Notes under the pieces: generated by a model
Seen by the model: the letters and a program-made list of their open reading frames with translations, nothing else
Told to the model about the DNA's origin: nothing
Database searches by the model: none
Assembly: GCA_900491605.1 (NCBI GenBank)
Contig: UESW01004382.1
Coordinates: 286,696-350,695 of the forward strand
DNA: 64,000 nucleotides
Direction: 5' to 3'
Source: Calamus simplicifolius
Lineage: Eukaryota; Streptophyta; Magnoliopsida; Arecales; Arecaceae
Made by a program: the position numbers and the translations under genes
Shown here: positions 42,301 through 54,384 of the stretch, piece after piece
Layout of the letters: every line of letters begins with the position of its first letter
How positions within the stretch are numbered: the stretch's first letter is position 1

Positions 42301-43408
42301 ATATTAAGTTTAATGATACTATTACATCTTTTGGTTTTCGTGAAAATATCGTTGATCGATGCATTTACCGAAAGATTTATGGAAGTAAGTTTATATTTTT
42401 GGTTTTATATGTTGATGATATTTTGCTTGCTGCTAATGATTTAGGTATCTTATATGAGACTAAAAATTTTCTCTCTAAGAATTTTGAGATAAAAGATATG
42501 GAAGAGGCATCTTATGTGATAGGAATTTTAATATTCAGAAAGAGATCACATGGATTGTTAGGGTTGTCTCAGAAAACTTATATCGAGAAAATTCTTAAGA
42601 AATTTAATATGAACAACTGTTCAGCAGGAATTGTCCCAATACAAAAAGGGGATAAATTTAGTCTTATGCAATGTTCAAAGAATGATGTGGAATGTAAGCA
42701 AATGGATTCTATTCCATATGCTTCTATTGTGGGTAGCTTGATGTATTTGCAAACTTGCACAAGACCAGATATCAGCTTCGCGGTTGGGATGTTGGGTCGC
42801 TATCAGAGTAACCTTGGTATTGATCATTGAAAAGTTGCAAAGAAAGTGATGAGATATCTTCAAGGAACTTAGGATTATATGCTCACATTTAGAAGATCTG
42901 ATTAGTTGGAAGTGATTGGATATTCAAATTTAGATTTTGCTGGTTATGTTGACAGTAGAAATCAACTTTTGACTATGTGTTCCTGTTGGGAGAAAGAGCA
43001 ATTTCATGGAAAAGTGCCAAACAATCTATCATTGCCTCATCCACTATGGAAGCGGAGTTTGTAGTATGTTTGAAGCTACAATTCATGCATTATGGCTACG
43101 AAACTTTATTTCAGGACTTGGGGTTGTCGACACCATTAGCAAGCCGCTGCAAATTTATTATGATAATTCTATAGCAGTTTTCTTCTCCAAGAATGACAAA
43201 TATTCCATAGGTGCTAAACATATGGAATTAAAGTACTTTACTATCAAGGAGGAGGTCCAGAAACAAAGAGTATGCATTGAACATATTAGAACGATATTAT
43301 GATTGCAGATCCTTTGACAAAGGTTTACAACCAAAAACATTTAAAGAACATGTACATAGAATGGGTTTGGTTGTATTGAAGATTGATTATGATGATGCTA
43401 TGTATTAA
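39301..43408 (+). pseudogene. Second plus-strand copia gag-pol, decayed
   Basis: The gag region has NGLNFSEWREQVNFHLGVLD and ERFRFPDKSLVGTLTAEL. The knuckle CHFCKKEGHYPKDC is near 40060. Protease site WWLNSGATTHAS has Asn where Asp is expected, so the active site is lost. The rest is GAG-pre-integrase LWHKRLGHIS, integrase HTDICGPFD, FIDDFSHYGYVY, RSDRGGEYYE and TPQQNGVAERQNR, reverse transcriptase KARLVTK and LYVDDILLAAND, and RNase H fragments ending with TAA at 43406-43408. Breaks include TAG near 39786, TAG at 40019, a frame change and stop at 41031, TGA near 41387, a TAG near 42033, TGA near 42828 and others. The true gag start is uncertain. Confidence 0.9.
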
Positions 43409-43462
43409 GGATTGATTATGATGATATTATGAATTGAAGATTGATTATGATGCTATTGTGCC
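43381..43462 (+). repeat. Short tandem repeat at pol end, about 27-29 bp x 3
   Basis: GATTGATTATGATGATGCTA-type unit three times, starting in the last codons of pol. Confidence 0.85.
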
Positions 43463-44092
43463 ACTCTTGAGCTCTTTAATATGATATGTTTCTGTTTTAT
43501 TTATTATTTCTTGTTTCTTATGCTTGTATACACTTACTATTTTGAACAAGAAATTTACTGTATCTTTCAAACAATTAAGTGGACATTAAGTTATTTATAT
43601 ATAAATTATGTGATCTAACATGATAATTCCATCACCATCATGAGCTAACATTATCAATCTCTTGGATTGGATTAAGATTATTCCCTTAGATAGTGATCTT
43701 AATCCCAAAATGATAAAAAATCGTTACCAAATTTTGGATGCCAAATAGAGCGATCTTATCATCAGTGATCTTTCAAAGATCAGCCTCAATGTCTATCATC
43801 TACCATGCTTAGGAGGACAATCTATCAAGTCATGATTGATAACCACTAAAAATATATGATTGAATAATTTTTTTATGAGTTGTTATACTCAATTGAAAAA
43901 AAAAATACATTGACTCAATTGAAAATCCGAAATAAATTAATGTACTCCTAAAGTGACTATCCCTAAAAATAAACTTAACCTCCCCTTTTTACTCTTTCTC
44001 ACCTCCTTCATTTCTTTTTATAGAGATCAAGAATCTTGGAAGTCTAATTTTAGTTTAAAGCCAAGTATGAGACATTGTTGAATTTCAATTAA
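43409..44092. other. Non-coding, no 3' LTR found
   Basis: I expected the 3' LTR of the copia here but see neither TGTTGGAAATTTTG nor TGTTAGATTAGCCC. The sequence is AT rich and unassigned. Confidence 0.45.
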
Positions 44093-44743
44093 ACTTGTAA
44101 ATGGGTCGGGTCGACCCATGACCTAACTCAATCTCAACCTGATCCATGGATTTATGGGTTGGGTTAAGTTTGAAAATTAAACTTGATCTAAATTTTAGAT
44201 CAAATCTAAGCCTTGTATTTTTTAACTCAATCCATGACCCAACCCGGCTCATAACTCATTCGGATCTAATCGAGTCAATAGAAAAAAGATTCGACCCTAC
44301 CCAAATGCAATCTAACCTAACCCATAAATATTAATAAATAAATCTTATTTTTCTTTAATTATATTTACTATTTTACTGAATGAACTCTTATTTAAGCTAA
44401 TTCCTATTTTATCTTAAGAATTAGATCTTCTCTCATCTTTTTCACTTAACTATATCTAAATATTCATATTTTATTATATATTCAGGTATATTCTTATTTA
44501 TAATACCTTTAAGCATATCTTTTTAAAGATTGATCAATTAATTAAATAGAATTAAAAGTTTTTAAATAATAATTAAAGTTTAAGTTATTGTTTTAATCTT
44601 AAAATAACAATTAAAGTTTAAATTATTATTTTAATCTTATTTAAAATTTTTAATGGCTTCATATTTAATTATCATTTACTAAATTTTAGCTATAAAATAA
44701 TAGCTAGAAGCTTGACTAAAATGCAGACATGACCTAACCCAAT
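44093..44743. repeat. Dispersed repeat related to 63664-63945, split by the Sirevirus
   Basis: Begins GTAAATGGGTCGGGTCGACC and has many CCTAACCCAA/GGGTTGGGTT words. Parts match 63664-63945 (for example AGATCAAATCTAAG and ATAAATCTTATTT). It runs to the Sirevirus insertion at 44744 and seems to resume at 56825. Confidence 0.6.
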
Positions 44744-47196
44744 TGTTGCCCAGATGTAGCAACCCAAGAGGGGGATGAATTGGGTTATTAAAAATTACTT
44801 ACTAACGCAGATATATGCTTTAACCCTAATTCAAATTTACTTGGCAGCGGTGTAGTGAAGTGCATAGAATAATAACACAGACAATCAAGCAACCACAAAT
44901 ACAAGAGAATTTATAGTGGTTCGGTGCTAAACCAGCACCTACGTCCACTTCCAAAACCTTTGAAATTTCACTCTAATCGTATCACAACGATTACAACCTC
45001 TAGCCTTCCCCAGCTAGCCCTCTTGTTTATACGCACAAGGCAGCCAAACCCCTAACCTTTTCTGGCTAGTCCTCTTATTTAACGGCACAAGAAAGCCAAC
45101 CCCTAGCCTTACCCGGCTAGTCCTCTTGTTTAACGGCACAAGGAAGCCAACAAGAACCAAGGGTTAACTCTAACCCTTATACAAAGGTTCAAAATAAATA
45201 AGAATAAGTAGCTCCTACAATGAGCAAATATTCAAATATACTTTACAAATTTTGAAGCAACTCCTCAGCAATAAATGAAGAACTTTGAGGTAGCTGAAGC
45301 TTTGATTGCTTGAGGGCTTTAATTGATCTGGATGACCTTTGAGCAATGAATGATCTTCAACTTCAAAGCGCACCAAATTTGCTCTTCAACACTCCAAAGA
45401 ATATGCAATAAAAGCTCTTTTTCTTGGATTTTTTTTTCTTGATTTTTTCTTTTCAGATTCGTCATTTTGTTCCTCTAATCACAGCTATTTATAAGCATCC
45501 AACAATAAAAATATCCATTAGATACATTTGAAACAAATGGAAAGTAAAATGGGAAGAAAAGTTAATCATTGAGATTATTTCCCTTAAGCATTGAATGCAC
45601 TGAATCCATTTGAGGAAGGAAGATCTCTGCCATAATCCAAGAGATCAAAAGTTAGTATAGCTGAAAATAGAAATTAATTAAAGAGGAGAGAGAGTAAGAG
45701 AGAAAGCAAGCCCAAATAACAAAGAGGTAGCTGACTAGAGTTAATTCCAGGTAGTTGGCAATCTTGAAGATGCTCGGGCAAGATGAAGAATAAATCCACA
45801 AGCTAGCTAAGCAGCTAGCTAATTTGAAATCTCATGGCAAAGTGGGAAAGGTATCAGCCACACAAGATAAGGTAGTTAGCTATCTAGCTAACTAACCAAA
45901 AAGGTCTCACGACATGAAGCTTGTCCCAGGGAGAGTAGCTAACTCCTTAGCTAGCTCACCACAAAGTCAAATGGCCTGGAGATAAAGGCAAGATGCATTA
46001 GTTAGCTCTCTAGCTAACTAAGCCATAAAGTAGTTAGCTCACTAGCTAACTAAGCAAGAAGTAGTTAGCTATTCAGCTAACCAAGCAGGCATCCAACAAT
46101 CAGGAGAATAGAAGCCATAACAAGATAGTTAGCTCTCCAGCTAACTAGAAAACAAAGGCTCTCGGCTTGGAGGTGGAAATGACCATCAACAGAAGATAAG
46201 TTAGCTCTTTAGCTAACTGAGCAAGAAGTAGTTAGCTCCCCAGCTAACTAAGCTCAAAAGATCATGGCAAGAAGAAACCGTCCATCCATTATAGCTAGCT
46301 CCCTAGCTGGCTAAGAAAAGTGTCCACACGGCCAAGAGAAGGATAGTTAGCTCTCTAGCTAATTAAGCCACAAGATAGTCAACTCTTCAGCTAACTAGGG
46401 AATGAATCCACTTGGCTTGAAAAGTGGTAGTTAACTCTCCAGCTAACTAGGAATAGCACCCGCTCGGCTTTGGAGAAACCTGTGAAAAATAGTTAGCTAG
46501 CAAAGAAAAGCAGTTAGCTATCAAGGCAAAGCAGCTGACTAACAGGGTATGCTAGCTAGCTAAGAGAAGCATCGCTAGTTCACCAGTTAGCTAAAAATAA
46601 GAGACGTTTGACCAAGCAAAGTATCAGGGAAAGATAGTTAACTAGAAATGAAGCCAGCTAGCTAAGAGGAAGGACAAGTTAGCTAATCAGCTAACTGGCC
46701 AGCTCAGAGAACATTCAAACAGTAGTTAACTAAAATGGAAATCTAGCTAGCTCATAAAGAGGCCAAGCTAACTCACCAACTAACTTAAAATAAGCATGGC
46801 TCGGCTAGCAAGGATAGCAGGAAAGATAGCTAGTTAAAATAGAATACTAGCTAGCCAAGGAAGGGGCCAGCTAGCTATCCAGCTAACTAAAATGGAGAAG
46901 CATTCGGCCAGGCCACAGAGATAAAGTGTCAGCTAGCTAACGGATGTGTCAGCTAGCTAGACAGAAGGATAAGCTAGCTAACTAGCTAACTCCCAAGATA
47001 AATCACACGGCCAAGGCAACAAGAAATCAATTAGATAGCTTCCAGGTATTAAATAAAAATGAAATATACTCCCTTATGATTTTTGCTTGATAACACTTGT
47101 TGAAAAACATCTATACTTCCATGTATCAAGCTTAACAAATAGAATTAGTCTTTGCTTAATTATTTTGTAAGCATCAAAATCAATCTAGGCTCAACA
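44744..47196 (-). repeat. 3' LTR of Sirevirus-type element (2453 bp)
   Basis: Minus-strand start TGTTGAGCCTAG, end CATCTGGGCAACA. It is near-identical to 54385-56824 with scattered indels. It includes three units of about 60 bp with CTAGCC and CACAAGG (45000-45150) and the palindrome-rich U3 at 45700-47000. Confidence 0.95.
45700..47000. repeat. Dispersed palindrome array in Sirevirus LTR (left)
   Basis: Dozens of AGTTAGCT...AGCTAACT pairs with 3-6-base centres (for example TAGTTAGCTCTCTAGCTAAC), plus simple GCTAGCTAGC words, separated by 20-60 bases of less repetitive sequence. Every unit can form a short hairpin. Confidence 0.95.
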
Positions 47197-47212
47197 ATCT
47201 TCCCCTTTTTGA
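47197..47212 (-). other. Polypurine tract of Sirevirus-type element
   Basis: Minus strand AAAAAGGGGAAGAT directly before the 3' LTR, preceded by GTCATCATC, the usual Sirevirus context. Confidence 0.85.
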
Positions 47213-47689
47213 TGATGACAAAACCCTTAAGCATGCAAAGAAGAAGTATAGAAAATATTTTGAATAAACAGGAATGTAAACAGGAATACAACATAATCTC
47301 CCCTGTCAATTTGAATAATTAAACTTCCCCTGAATATATGGAGTTATTTCTTTTCTCCATTACCTCAATGTATGCAATATTCTTCCCCCCTTTTTGTCAT
47401 TGATCAAAAAGATGATTGAAGAAACTTGCAATAAATCAAAGCATAATGCATCAAGATAAGGTGAAAACTACATTCATACTTCAAAACATTAATACAAAAC
47501 ATTTAAGTGTCAAGCTTAACAATAGAAAGGAAAGTTATTACAGATATTACAAGAACATAGTTTTAAGTCATACAACACAAAGTCTTAACAATTCAACATA
47601 AGGAAAAGTTTTAAACATTCATCAATGATTACAAGGTAGTCATTTCTCATCATCGGAAAAATTTGCACAGAAGATTCATTTGATTTTCT

Positions 47690-49208
47690 GGAGGGTCCTG
47701 GCTTGTCTTGTGAAGGTTGAGTTGGAGGAGACCATAGATGAGGATGTAAAAATAAAGCATTTGGAGCTGATGAAGCAGAGGGAGCAATGTAGGTTTCCAC
47801 AAGTCGGCTCAGTCTAGAAAGAGATGCAGACCAGTGATCAATTGCATTTGTTGCATCTCTAGTCTGGCTCTCATTGGTTCTCATATGATATTCTACCCAT
47901 TGGCTTTAGTCTCAAAATTTTCAACTTTAGTTTTTAAGAAATTGATTTCCTTCAAGATCCAATCCAAGATAGACTCATTATGGTGAAAAACTCGCCCATT
48001 CAGAATATTGACATCATGGACAAGTTGGCTTTGAATGATTTTGAATTGAGAGAGAGTCTTGAAAACGGATGAGATGTGGGGTACAATAGTTTGATCATTG
48101 ACAAAAGAAGCACTGTCTCCAGAACTTCGACTGGATTGAGCAATAGATAATTCATGAATAATTTGTTGAATCTGTTCTTCACAGATTCGGACAGTAGAAG
48201 GAATAGGAGTAGGGTTTTTTCATTACGATAAGAGGTACCAGGAGCACTTACATCAGGTGGTTCAGTTAAGAATGGATTTTGATCATTCATGGCAGCAAGG
48301 TAAGGATTTGGTTGATGGAAGTCAAAATTAAAGAAATTTTGAGGAGAACAGACAGGTTGAGGCTGGTTAGGTGGTGGCAAAGAGCTTGATTGACTAGTTC
48401 TAGATCTAATCTTAAGCCAAACACCATCCCTTTTGGCATAGTCCATTCGGTGTAGGGAGTGAGCATTGAACACGTCAGTGTGACGTAATGCTACAACAGT
48501 TTCTCCTTTAAGTTTTATATTAAAAAACTCAAAAATGTACATGAGAAACATCCCATATGGCAAAGCAACCTTGGACCTACATAGGGATTCTTTCATAATG
48601 GTCATTATCAGGTCAGGGAGGTTTACAGGAGTTTCAATAAGAATGTCATACATTATACAGATGTCATGATCAGTGACAACATTAAACGAACCAGCACGTG
48701 GAGCAAGAATCTTGGCTATAATACTGTGAAACAATCTATTTTCAACTGGCAACATGTTAGCATCAAGAGTCTCTATATTACTTGATTCATTATCATCTAT
48801 GTCTAGGATCATACCAATTTTATAATCTCTTTCGCTAGGAAGGATTTCTAGGATACCATCAGAAGGAATGTTTAAAGGAGAACCTAGTATTTTGCAATCA
48901 AGGTCAATCCTAGTTTTCTTCAAGTAGGATGAAATGGTTCCACTACCAAAGGTAATATTCTCATAAAACTCTCTAATTAACTCAGGGTAAATTGGCTTTT
49001 GGTAGATAAGAGATTTTTCCAACCTTGACTAGCAAAGAGTTCCCCTATCTTAAAGTTTTCTTGATCTAGGAAGTTAAGTCTACTAACCTGCCATGAGCAA
49101 ATGACTTGGCGGCGATAAGGGTGTTGATATGAGAAGAAGATGGGAAGACTTCCTTCGAAGATCAGAACAATCATCATTCCTTGAGATTGTATTCTTCTTA
49201 GGAGCCAT
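47690..49208 (-). pseudogene. Sirevirus third ORF (env-position; plant transposon protein-like)
   Basis: A start at 49208 reads MAPKKNTISRNDD. Frames then shift near 49140 and near 49010. The main part (49022-48000) has YPELIREFYENITFGSGTIS, LGSPLNIPSDGIL, RLFHSIIAKILAPRAGSFN and VALPYGMFLMYIFEFF, a pattern like the putative plant transposon protein domain (PF20167) found in third ORFs of plant LTR elements. The tail (47884-47690) is Pro/Ser rich. It lies between pol and the polypurine tract. It is called env-like by position only: I see no clear signal peptide or membrane anchor. Function unknown; not expressible as one protein here. Confidence 0.65.
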
Positions 49209-49658
49209 CAACAATCTTCTTGAAGAAGTAGGAAAGTAGGAAAGATCTTGAGGAGGACACGATGTGAAAGAGAGATGAGAAGACGGTTGGATAGGAGAAG
49301 GAACCGGTTGAATGAGAAGAGGAATTCCAAGAGAAGCCGGTTGGTGAAAGTTTATATAGGAGGGATTCCAAGAGAGTTAACTGGCCAGGTGACTGCTAGG
49401 TTGCCTGGTTGGTTAACTACCTTAAAGAGAATAAAGAGAGATAGAGTGGCCGGTTGGTAGGAATTAATGTAAAAAGGTTTCATGCGTCAAGGAGGAGATT
49501 TAAAGAGCAGTTAACTTTCAGCTAACTGACACACTCAAAGATAGGTACAATAAATCCAATCGAAAAGTTATTCCATTAGTAGATTTGATTGAGAGTGATG
49601 AGAGATGTGATGCAACACATGATAAATATGATTTTTCAATTTTAATGTCAAGAGGTAA
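49209..49658. other. Spacer between Sirevirus pol and third ORF
   Basis: Non-coding on the minus strand, with a GAGAAGACGG-rich part and AGTTAACTGGC words. The plus-strand ORF here is not credible. Confidence 0.5.
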
Positions 49659-52600
49659 TTAAAATGATTCATTAAATGTTGGATCAAGCATACCAAGTTC
49701 TCTTCTAAATTCATAAAATTTTGATTCATCAAGAGGTTTGGTAAAAATAGCAAGTTGATTTTCAGTGCTTATAAATTCAATTACAACATTTCCATTATTT
49801 ACATGATCTCTAATGAAATGATGTCTAATTTCAATATGTTTTGTTCTTGAATGTTGTATAGGATTTTTAGTTAAGCAGATTACACTTGTATTATCACATT
49901 TTATCGGTATGGCTTTTTGTTTAATGCCATAATCTTCTAGTTGCTGCTTAATCCATAAGATTTGAGCACAGCAACTTCAGCTGCAATGTATTCGGCCTCG
50001 GCCGTAGACAATGCTATTGAAGTTTGCTTTTTGCTAAACCATGAAATTAAGTTAGCACCTAGAAACTGGCAAGTTCCGCTTGTTGATTTTCTATCCAGTT
50101 TACATCCAGCAAAATCAGAATCAGTGTAACCTATTAAGTCAATGCTAGATTGTTTGTCATACCATAAACCTAAATTCACTGTTCCATTCAAATATTTAAA
50201 TATTCTTTTAACCGCAAGCAAGTGTAATTCTTTAGGATTAGCTTGAAATCTAGCACACATGCAAACATTGAATAAAATATCTGGTCTACTAGCAGTTAAA
50301 TATAACAATGATCCTATCATGCCTCTATATAATTTTAAATCAACAGACTTTTAGTATTATTAGATTCAAGTCTACACGATGAGCTCATAGGGGTACCAAT
50401 GCTTTTTGATGTCTCCATGCCAAACTTTTTGATCATTTCTTTGATATACTTGGATTGGCTTATGAAGATCCCATCTTTGCTTTGTTTGATTTATAGTCCA
50501 AGAAAGTAGTTTAGTTCTTCCATCATACTCATCTCGAACTCTCCCTGCATAAGCTTAGCAAAATCCTTGCACAAAGAATCATTAGTGGCACCGAATATGA
50601 TATCATCAACATAGATTTGAATAATTAATATATCACTATTTTATCTTTTAATAAATAATATTGTATCCACGTTTCCTTGAATAAATTTATTACCGATCAA
50701 GAATTTACTTAATCTTTCATACCAAGCCCGGGTGCTTGTTTCAAACCATATAAAGCTTTGTTCAACTTAAATACGTGGTTTGAAACAAGTGATTTTCAAA
50801 GCCGGGTGGCTATTCTACAAAAACTTGTTCAGCAATGTATCATTTAAGAAAGCACTTTTAACATCCATTTGATATAGTTTAAAATTCATGAAACAAGCAT
50901 AAGCAAGAAGTAATGTAATTGCTTCTAGTCTAGCAACTGGGGCATAAGTTTCATCAAAATCAATTCCTCTTCTTGATTATAACCCTTAGCTACTAATCTC
51001 GCTTTAATTCTAATTATATTTCATGTTCATCTAATTTGTTTCTAAAAACCCATTTAGTTCCAATAATTTGATGATCATGAGGTCTTTCAATAAGAGTCTA
51101 TACATTATTTCTTTCAAACTGGTAAAGTTCCTCATGATGAATTAATCCAATCAACATCATTTTTAGCATCATCATAACATTTAGGTTCAATTTTAGATAC
51201 AAATGCTATATTATATAGGTATCTCTAAATGATGATCTAGTTCTAACTCCTTGTGATGGATCACCTATGATTTGATCTTTAGGGTGACTGAATGTACCTC
51301 CATCCTCTTTCTAATTCATCATTACCTTGTGAAGCTTCTGGTAGGTCAGCATTCCCTTCTTCATTTACCTCTTGTGTATCTGAGTCTTCCTTATCCTTTA
51401 AGGTAGATTTCCTTGAGTTGATCTTCAATCTCATCATCATTTATACCTTTTTCTTCCTTAATGGAAGATCATTAGATTCATCAATGATAACATGAATTGA
51501 TTATTCAACTACTAGAGTCTTTTTATTGAATACTCTAAAAGCTCTACTATGCAAAGAATAACCGAGAAAAATTCCTTCATCAGATTTAGCATCAAATTTA
51601 TCAAGGTTAGATTTTCCATTATTTAAAACAAAACAACGGCATCCGAAAACATGAAAATAACTTATGTTTGGTTTTCTTCCTTTCCAAAGTTCATAAGGAG
51701 TCTTTTCAAAATAGGTCTAATTAATGCATGATTTAAAACATAGCATGCAGTGTTAATAGCTTTAGCCCAAAAGTACTTTGGGAGATTGCTTTCACATAAC
51801 ATGGTACAGGCTTTCTTCTAAAGTTCTATTTTTCTTTCAACTACTCCATTTTGTTGGGGTTCTTGGTGCAGAAAAATTATGTTCAATACCATTTTCATTA
51901 TAAAAATCTTCAAAAGATTTATTTTCAAATTCTTTTCCATGATCACTTCGATAAAAGAAGAATTCTTTTCATTTGTAATTCTTTTAAACAATTTTTGAAA
52001 TGCTGAAAATGCTTCATCTTTACTAGTTAAAAATAAAACCATGTAAAATGAGAGAAATCATCAATAATAACAAAACCATATCTTTTTCCTCCTAGACTAG
52101 TTGTTCTTGTAGGACCGAATAAATCCATATGCAAGAGTTCCAAAGGTCTAGTGGTTGAAACCAAATTCTTTGATTTAAAAGATACTCGGTTTGTTTTCCA
52201 AATTGACAAGCATTGCAAATCTTATCTTTTTCAAAAATAAGTTTTGGCAAACCATGCACTAAATCTTTCTTAATTAATTTAGATAGTAAATCTATGCTTG
52301 CATGAGCTAGCCTACGATGCCATAACCAACTATTATCAGATTTATTGTTTGTAGCAACTAGGCAATCAACATTTTGATCATGCAAATCATTTAGATTAAC
52401 AATGTATACATTACCATGCCTTTGACCAACAAATTTCATATTTTCATTAGCAAAATTTTTAACAATGCATAAGGATGATTCAAATGTAACATTAAATCCT
52501 TTGTCACATAATTGACTAATACTAGTAAATTGTGTTTCAGTCCTTTTACAAGTAAGACATTATCAATATAAGCATGAGGCATGATACCTATTTTTCAATG

Positions 52601-54312
52601 CCAATTATTTTTTCCTTGGCCATTATCACCGAAAGTAACAACACCTTCATCTTTTTCCTCCAATAATGAATTGCGATTCATCACCTGTCATGTGTCTCGA
52701 GCACCCGCTATCCAAGTACCATTGTCTTTTAGTTGCTCGGTTGCAAGATACACCTGCATACATAATTTTAAATTTTGCTCTTAGGTACCCAAGCTTTCTT
52801 GGGTCCTTTAAGGTTAGTTAAGATAGTTCCTTTTGGAACCCATATTTTCTCACATTGTGTGTGTGACAAGTATAAGCTTTGTGTCCTAATTTTTCACATT
52901 TGAAGCATGTAATTTTGGTGGAGTCATTGCCATGCACATAAATATTTTTCAAAAATTTTTGTCTTTCAAAAGGATTATATCAAGACCAGCTCTATTGTAA
53001 ACAACTCTTTGACTATTTAAGATTATTTCTAATTTTTCTGAGCTTAGAGTAAATCTATCAACAATTTTTTTAATCTATTTACTTCATTCTTCAGATCTTG
53101 GTTTTCTTTAATAATGATTCATTATCTTTTATTTTTTTTTTCAGAGTAAGATTTTTTATTTCATTTTTCAAATCTTTGTTCTTTGAACTTAAATTTGCAA
53201 AATCATCAACAAGTTCATAAAATGCACCATGTAATTCATCAAAAGTAAAGTCATCTAGAAAGCTAGGACTTACCTCATCACTATCAGCCATGAAACATAC
53301 ATTGACAACTTCAGTTTTCTCTTCATCTTCTGAACTTGTAGCCTCTCTGTCGCTCTGTAGCCATCATTGCTTTCTTCTTTACTCTTTTGGATCCTTTCTT
53401 TAATAGTAGACATTCTGGTCTGATATGTCCAGGCTTTTTGCACTCATAGCATGTAGGAGGTTCACTCTTTTCCTTTTCTTTGCTATGATCTCCTTTGGCA
53501 AAATATTTTCTTTTTCCAAACTTCTTTCTTTTATAAACTTTTTGAATTTCCTTGAGATAAGTGCCATTTCATCATCTTTCTCACTATCACTAGTGGTTTC
53601 CTCACTTTCATCATCTTGAGTTGTACTCTTCAATGCCATAGTTCTTTTCTTCTTTGATTCATCTTCATCAATATGTTGTCATTGCTGAACCTCATGTGTC
53701 ATCAAAGAACCAACCAATTCTTCAAGTGATAAAGTGTTGAGATCTTTTGCTTCTTGTGTTGCAGTAACTTTGGCTTCCCATGACCTAGGTAAAGATCTTA
53801 AAATTTTTCTAGCAAGATCACTGTTAGCATAAGATTTTTAAGACTTTTTAGTCCATTAATAATATCAGTAAATCTTGTAAACATATCAGTGATATTCTTA
53901 GCTAAATCCATCTTAAACAATTCATACTTATGAACAAGCATATTTATTTTGGATTCCTTGACTTGATTTGTTCCCTCATGGGTGACTTCAAGTCTATCCT
54001 TGATTTCTTTAGCAGACATGCAAGTAGATATGCGATTAAATTCATTTGCATCAAGAGAACAATAAAGAACATTCATAGCTTTTGCATTTAATTGAGCTAG
54101 TTTCTTATCTTGCTCATCCCATTCAGGTTTTGCAATATCAATATTATCAATCTTAATAGTGGGTGTGTGTGGTCCATTAATTATGATTCTCATAAATCAT
54201 AATCTAGTGCTTGAATGAAGATTTTCATTCGTGCTTTCCAATATGTGTAATTTGTTCCATTGAACAAAGGTGGTCTATTAGTTGATTGTCCTTCAATCAA
54301 CATAGATCCCAT
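49659..54312 (-). pseudogene. Sirevirus gag-pol, heavily decayed
   Basis: gag starts at 54312 (MGSMLIEGQSTNRPPLFNGT), changes frame near 54185, then reads PEWDEQDKKLAQLNAKAMNV and LEVTHEGTNQVKESKINML. A Cys-rich knuckle and acidic Ser-rich part are near 53640-53400, and a Lys-rich coiled-coil stretch near 53250-53100. pol shows GAG-pre-integrase LWHRRLAHASIDLLSKLIKK (52330) and CNACQFGKQ, integrase HMDLFGPTRT and DDFSHFTWFY, EPQQNGVVERK (51850), traces of reverse transcriptase (51060-50400) and RNase H with RPDILFNVCM, DSDFAGCKLDRKSTSG and LSTAEAEYIAAE. It ends with TAA at 49659-49661. Many indels break all domains, and reverse transcriptase is the worst affected. Confidence 0.85.
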
Positions 54313-54362
54313 TTGGATTACTACTGATCTTTGGCTCAAGCTAATTAAAGCTAGAAATTAAG

Positions 54363-54382
54363 AGCAGCCTGCTCTGATACCA
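54363..54382 (-). other. Primer-binding site of Sirevirus-type element
   Basis: The minus strand reads TGGTATCAGAGCAGGCTGC starting two bases after the 5' LTR, initiator tRNA-Met type. Confidence 0.9.
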
Positions 54383-54384
54383 CT

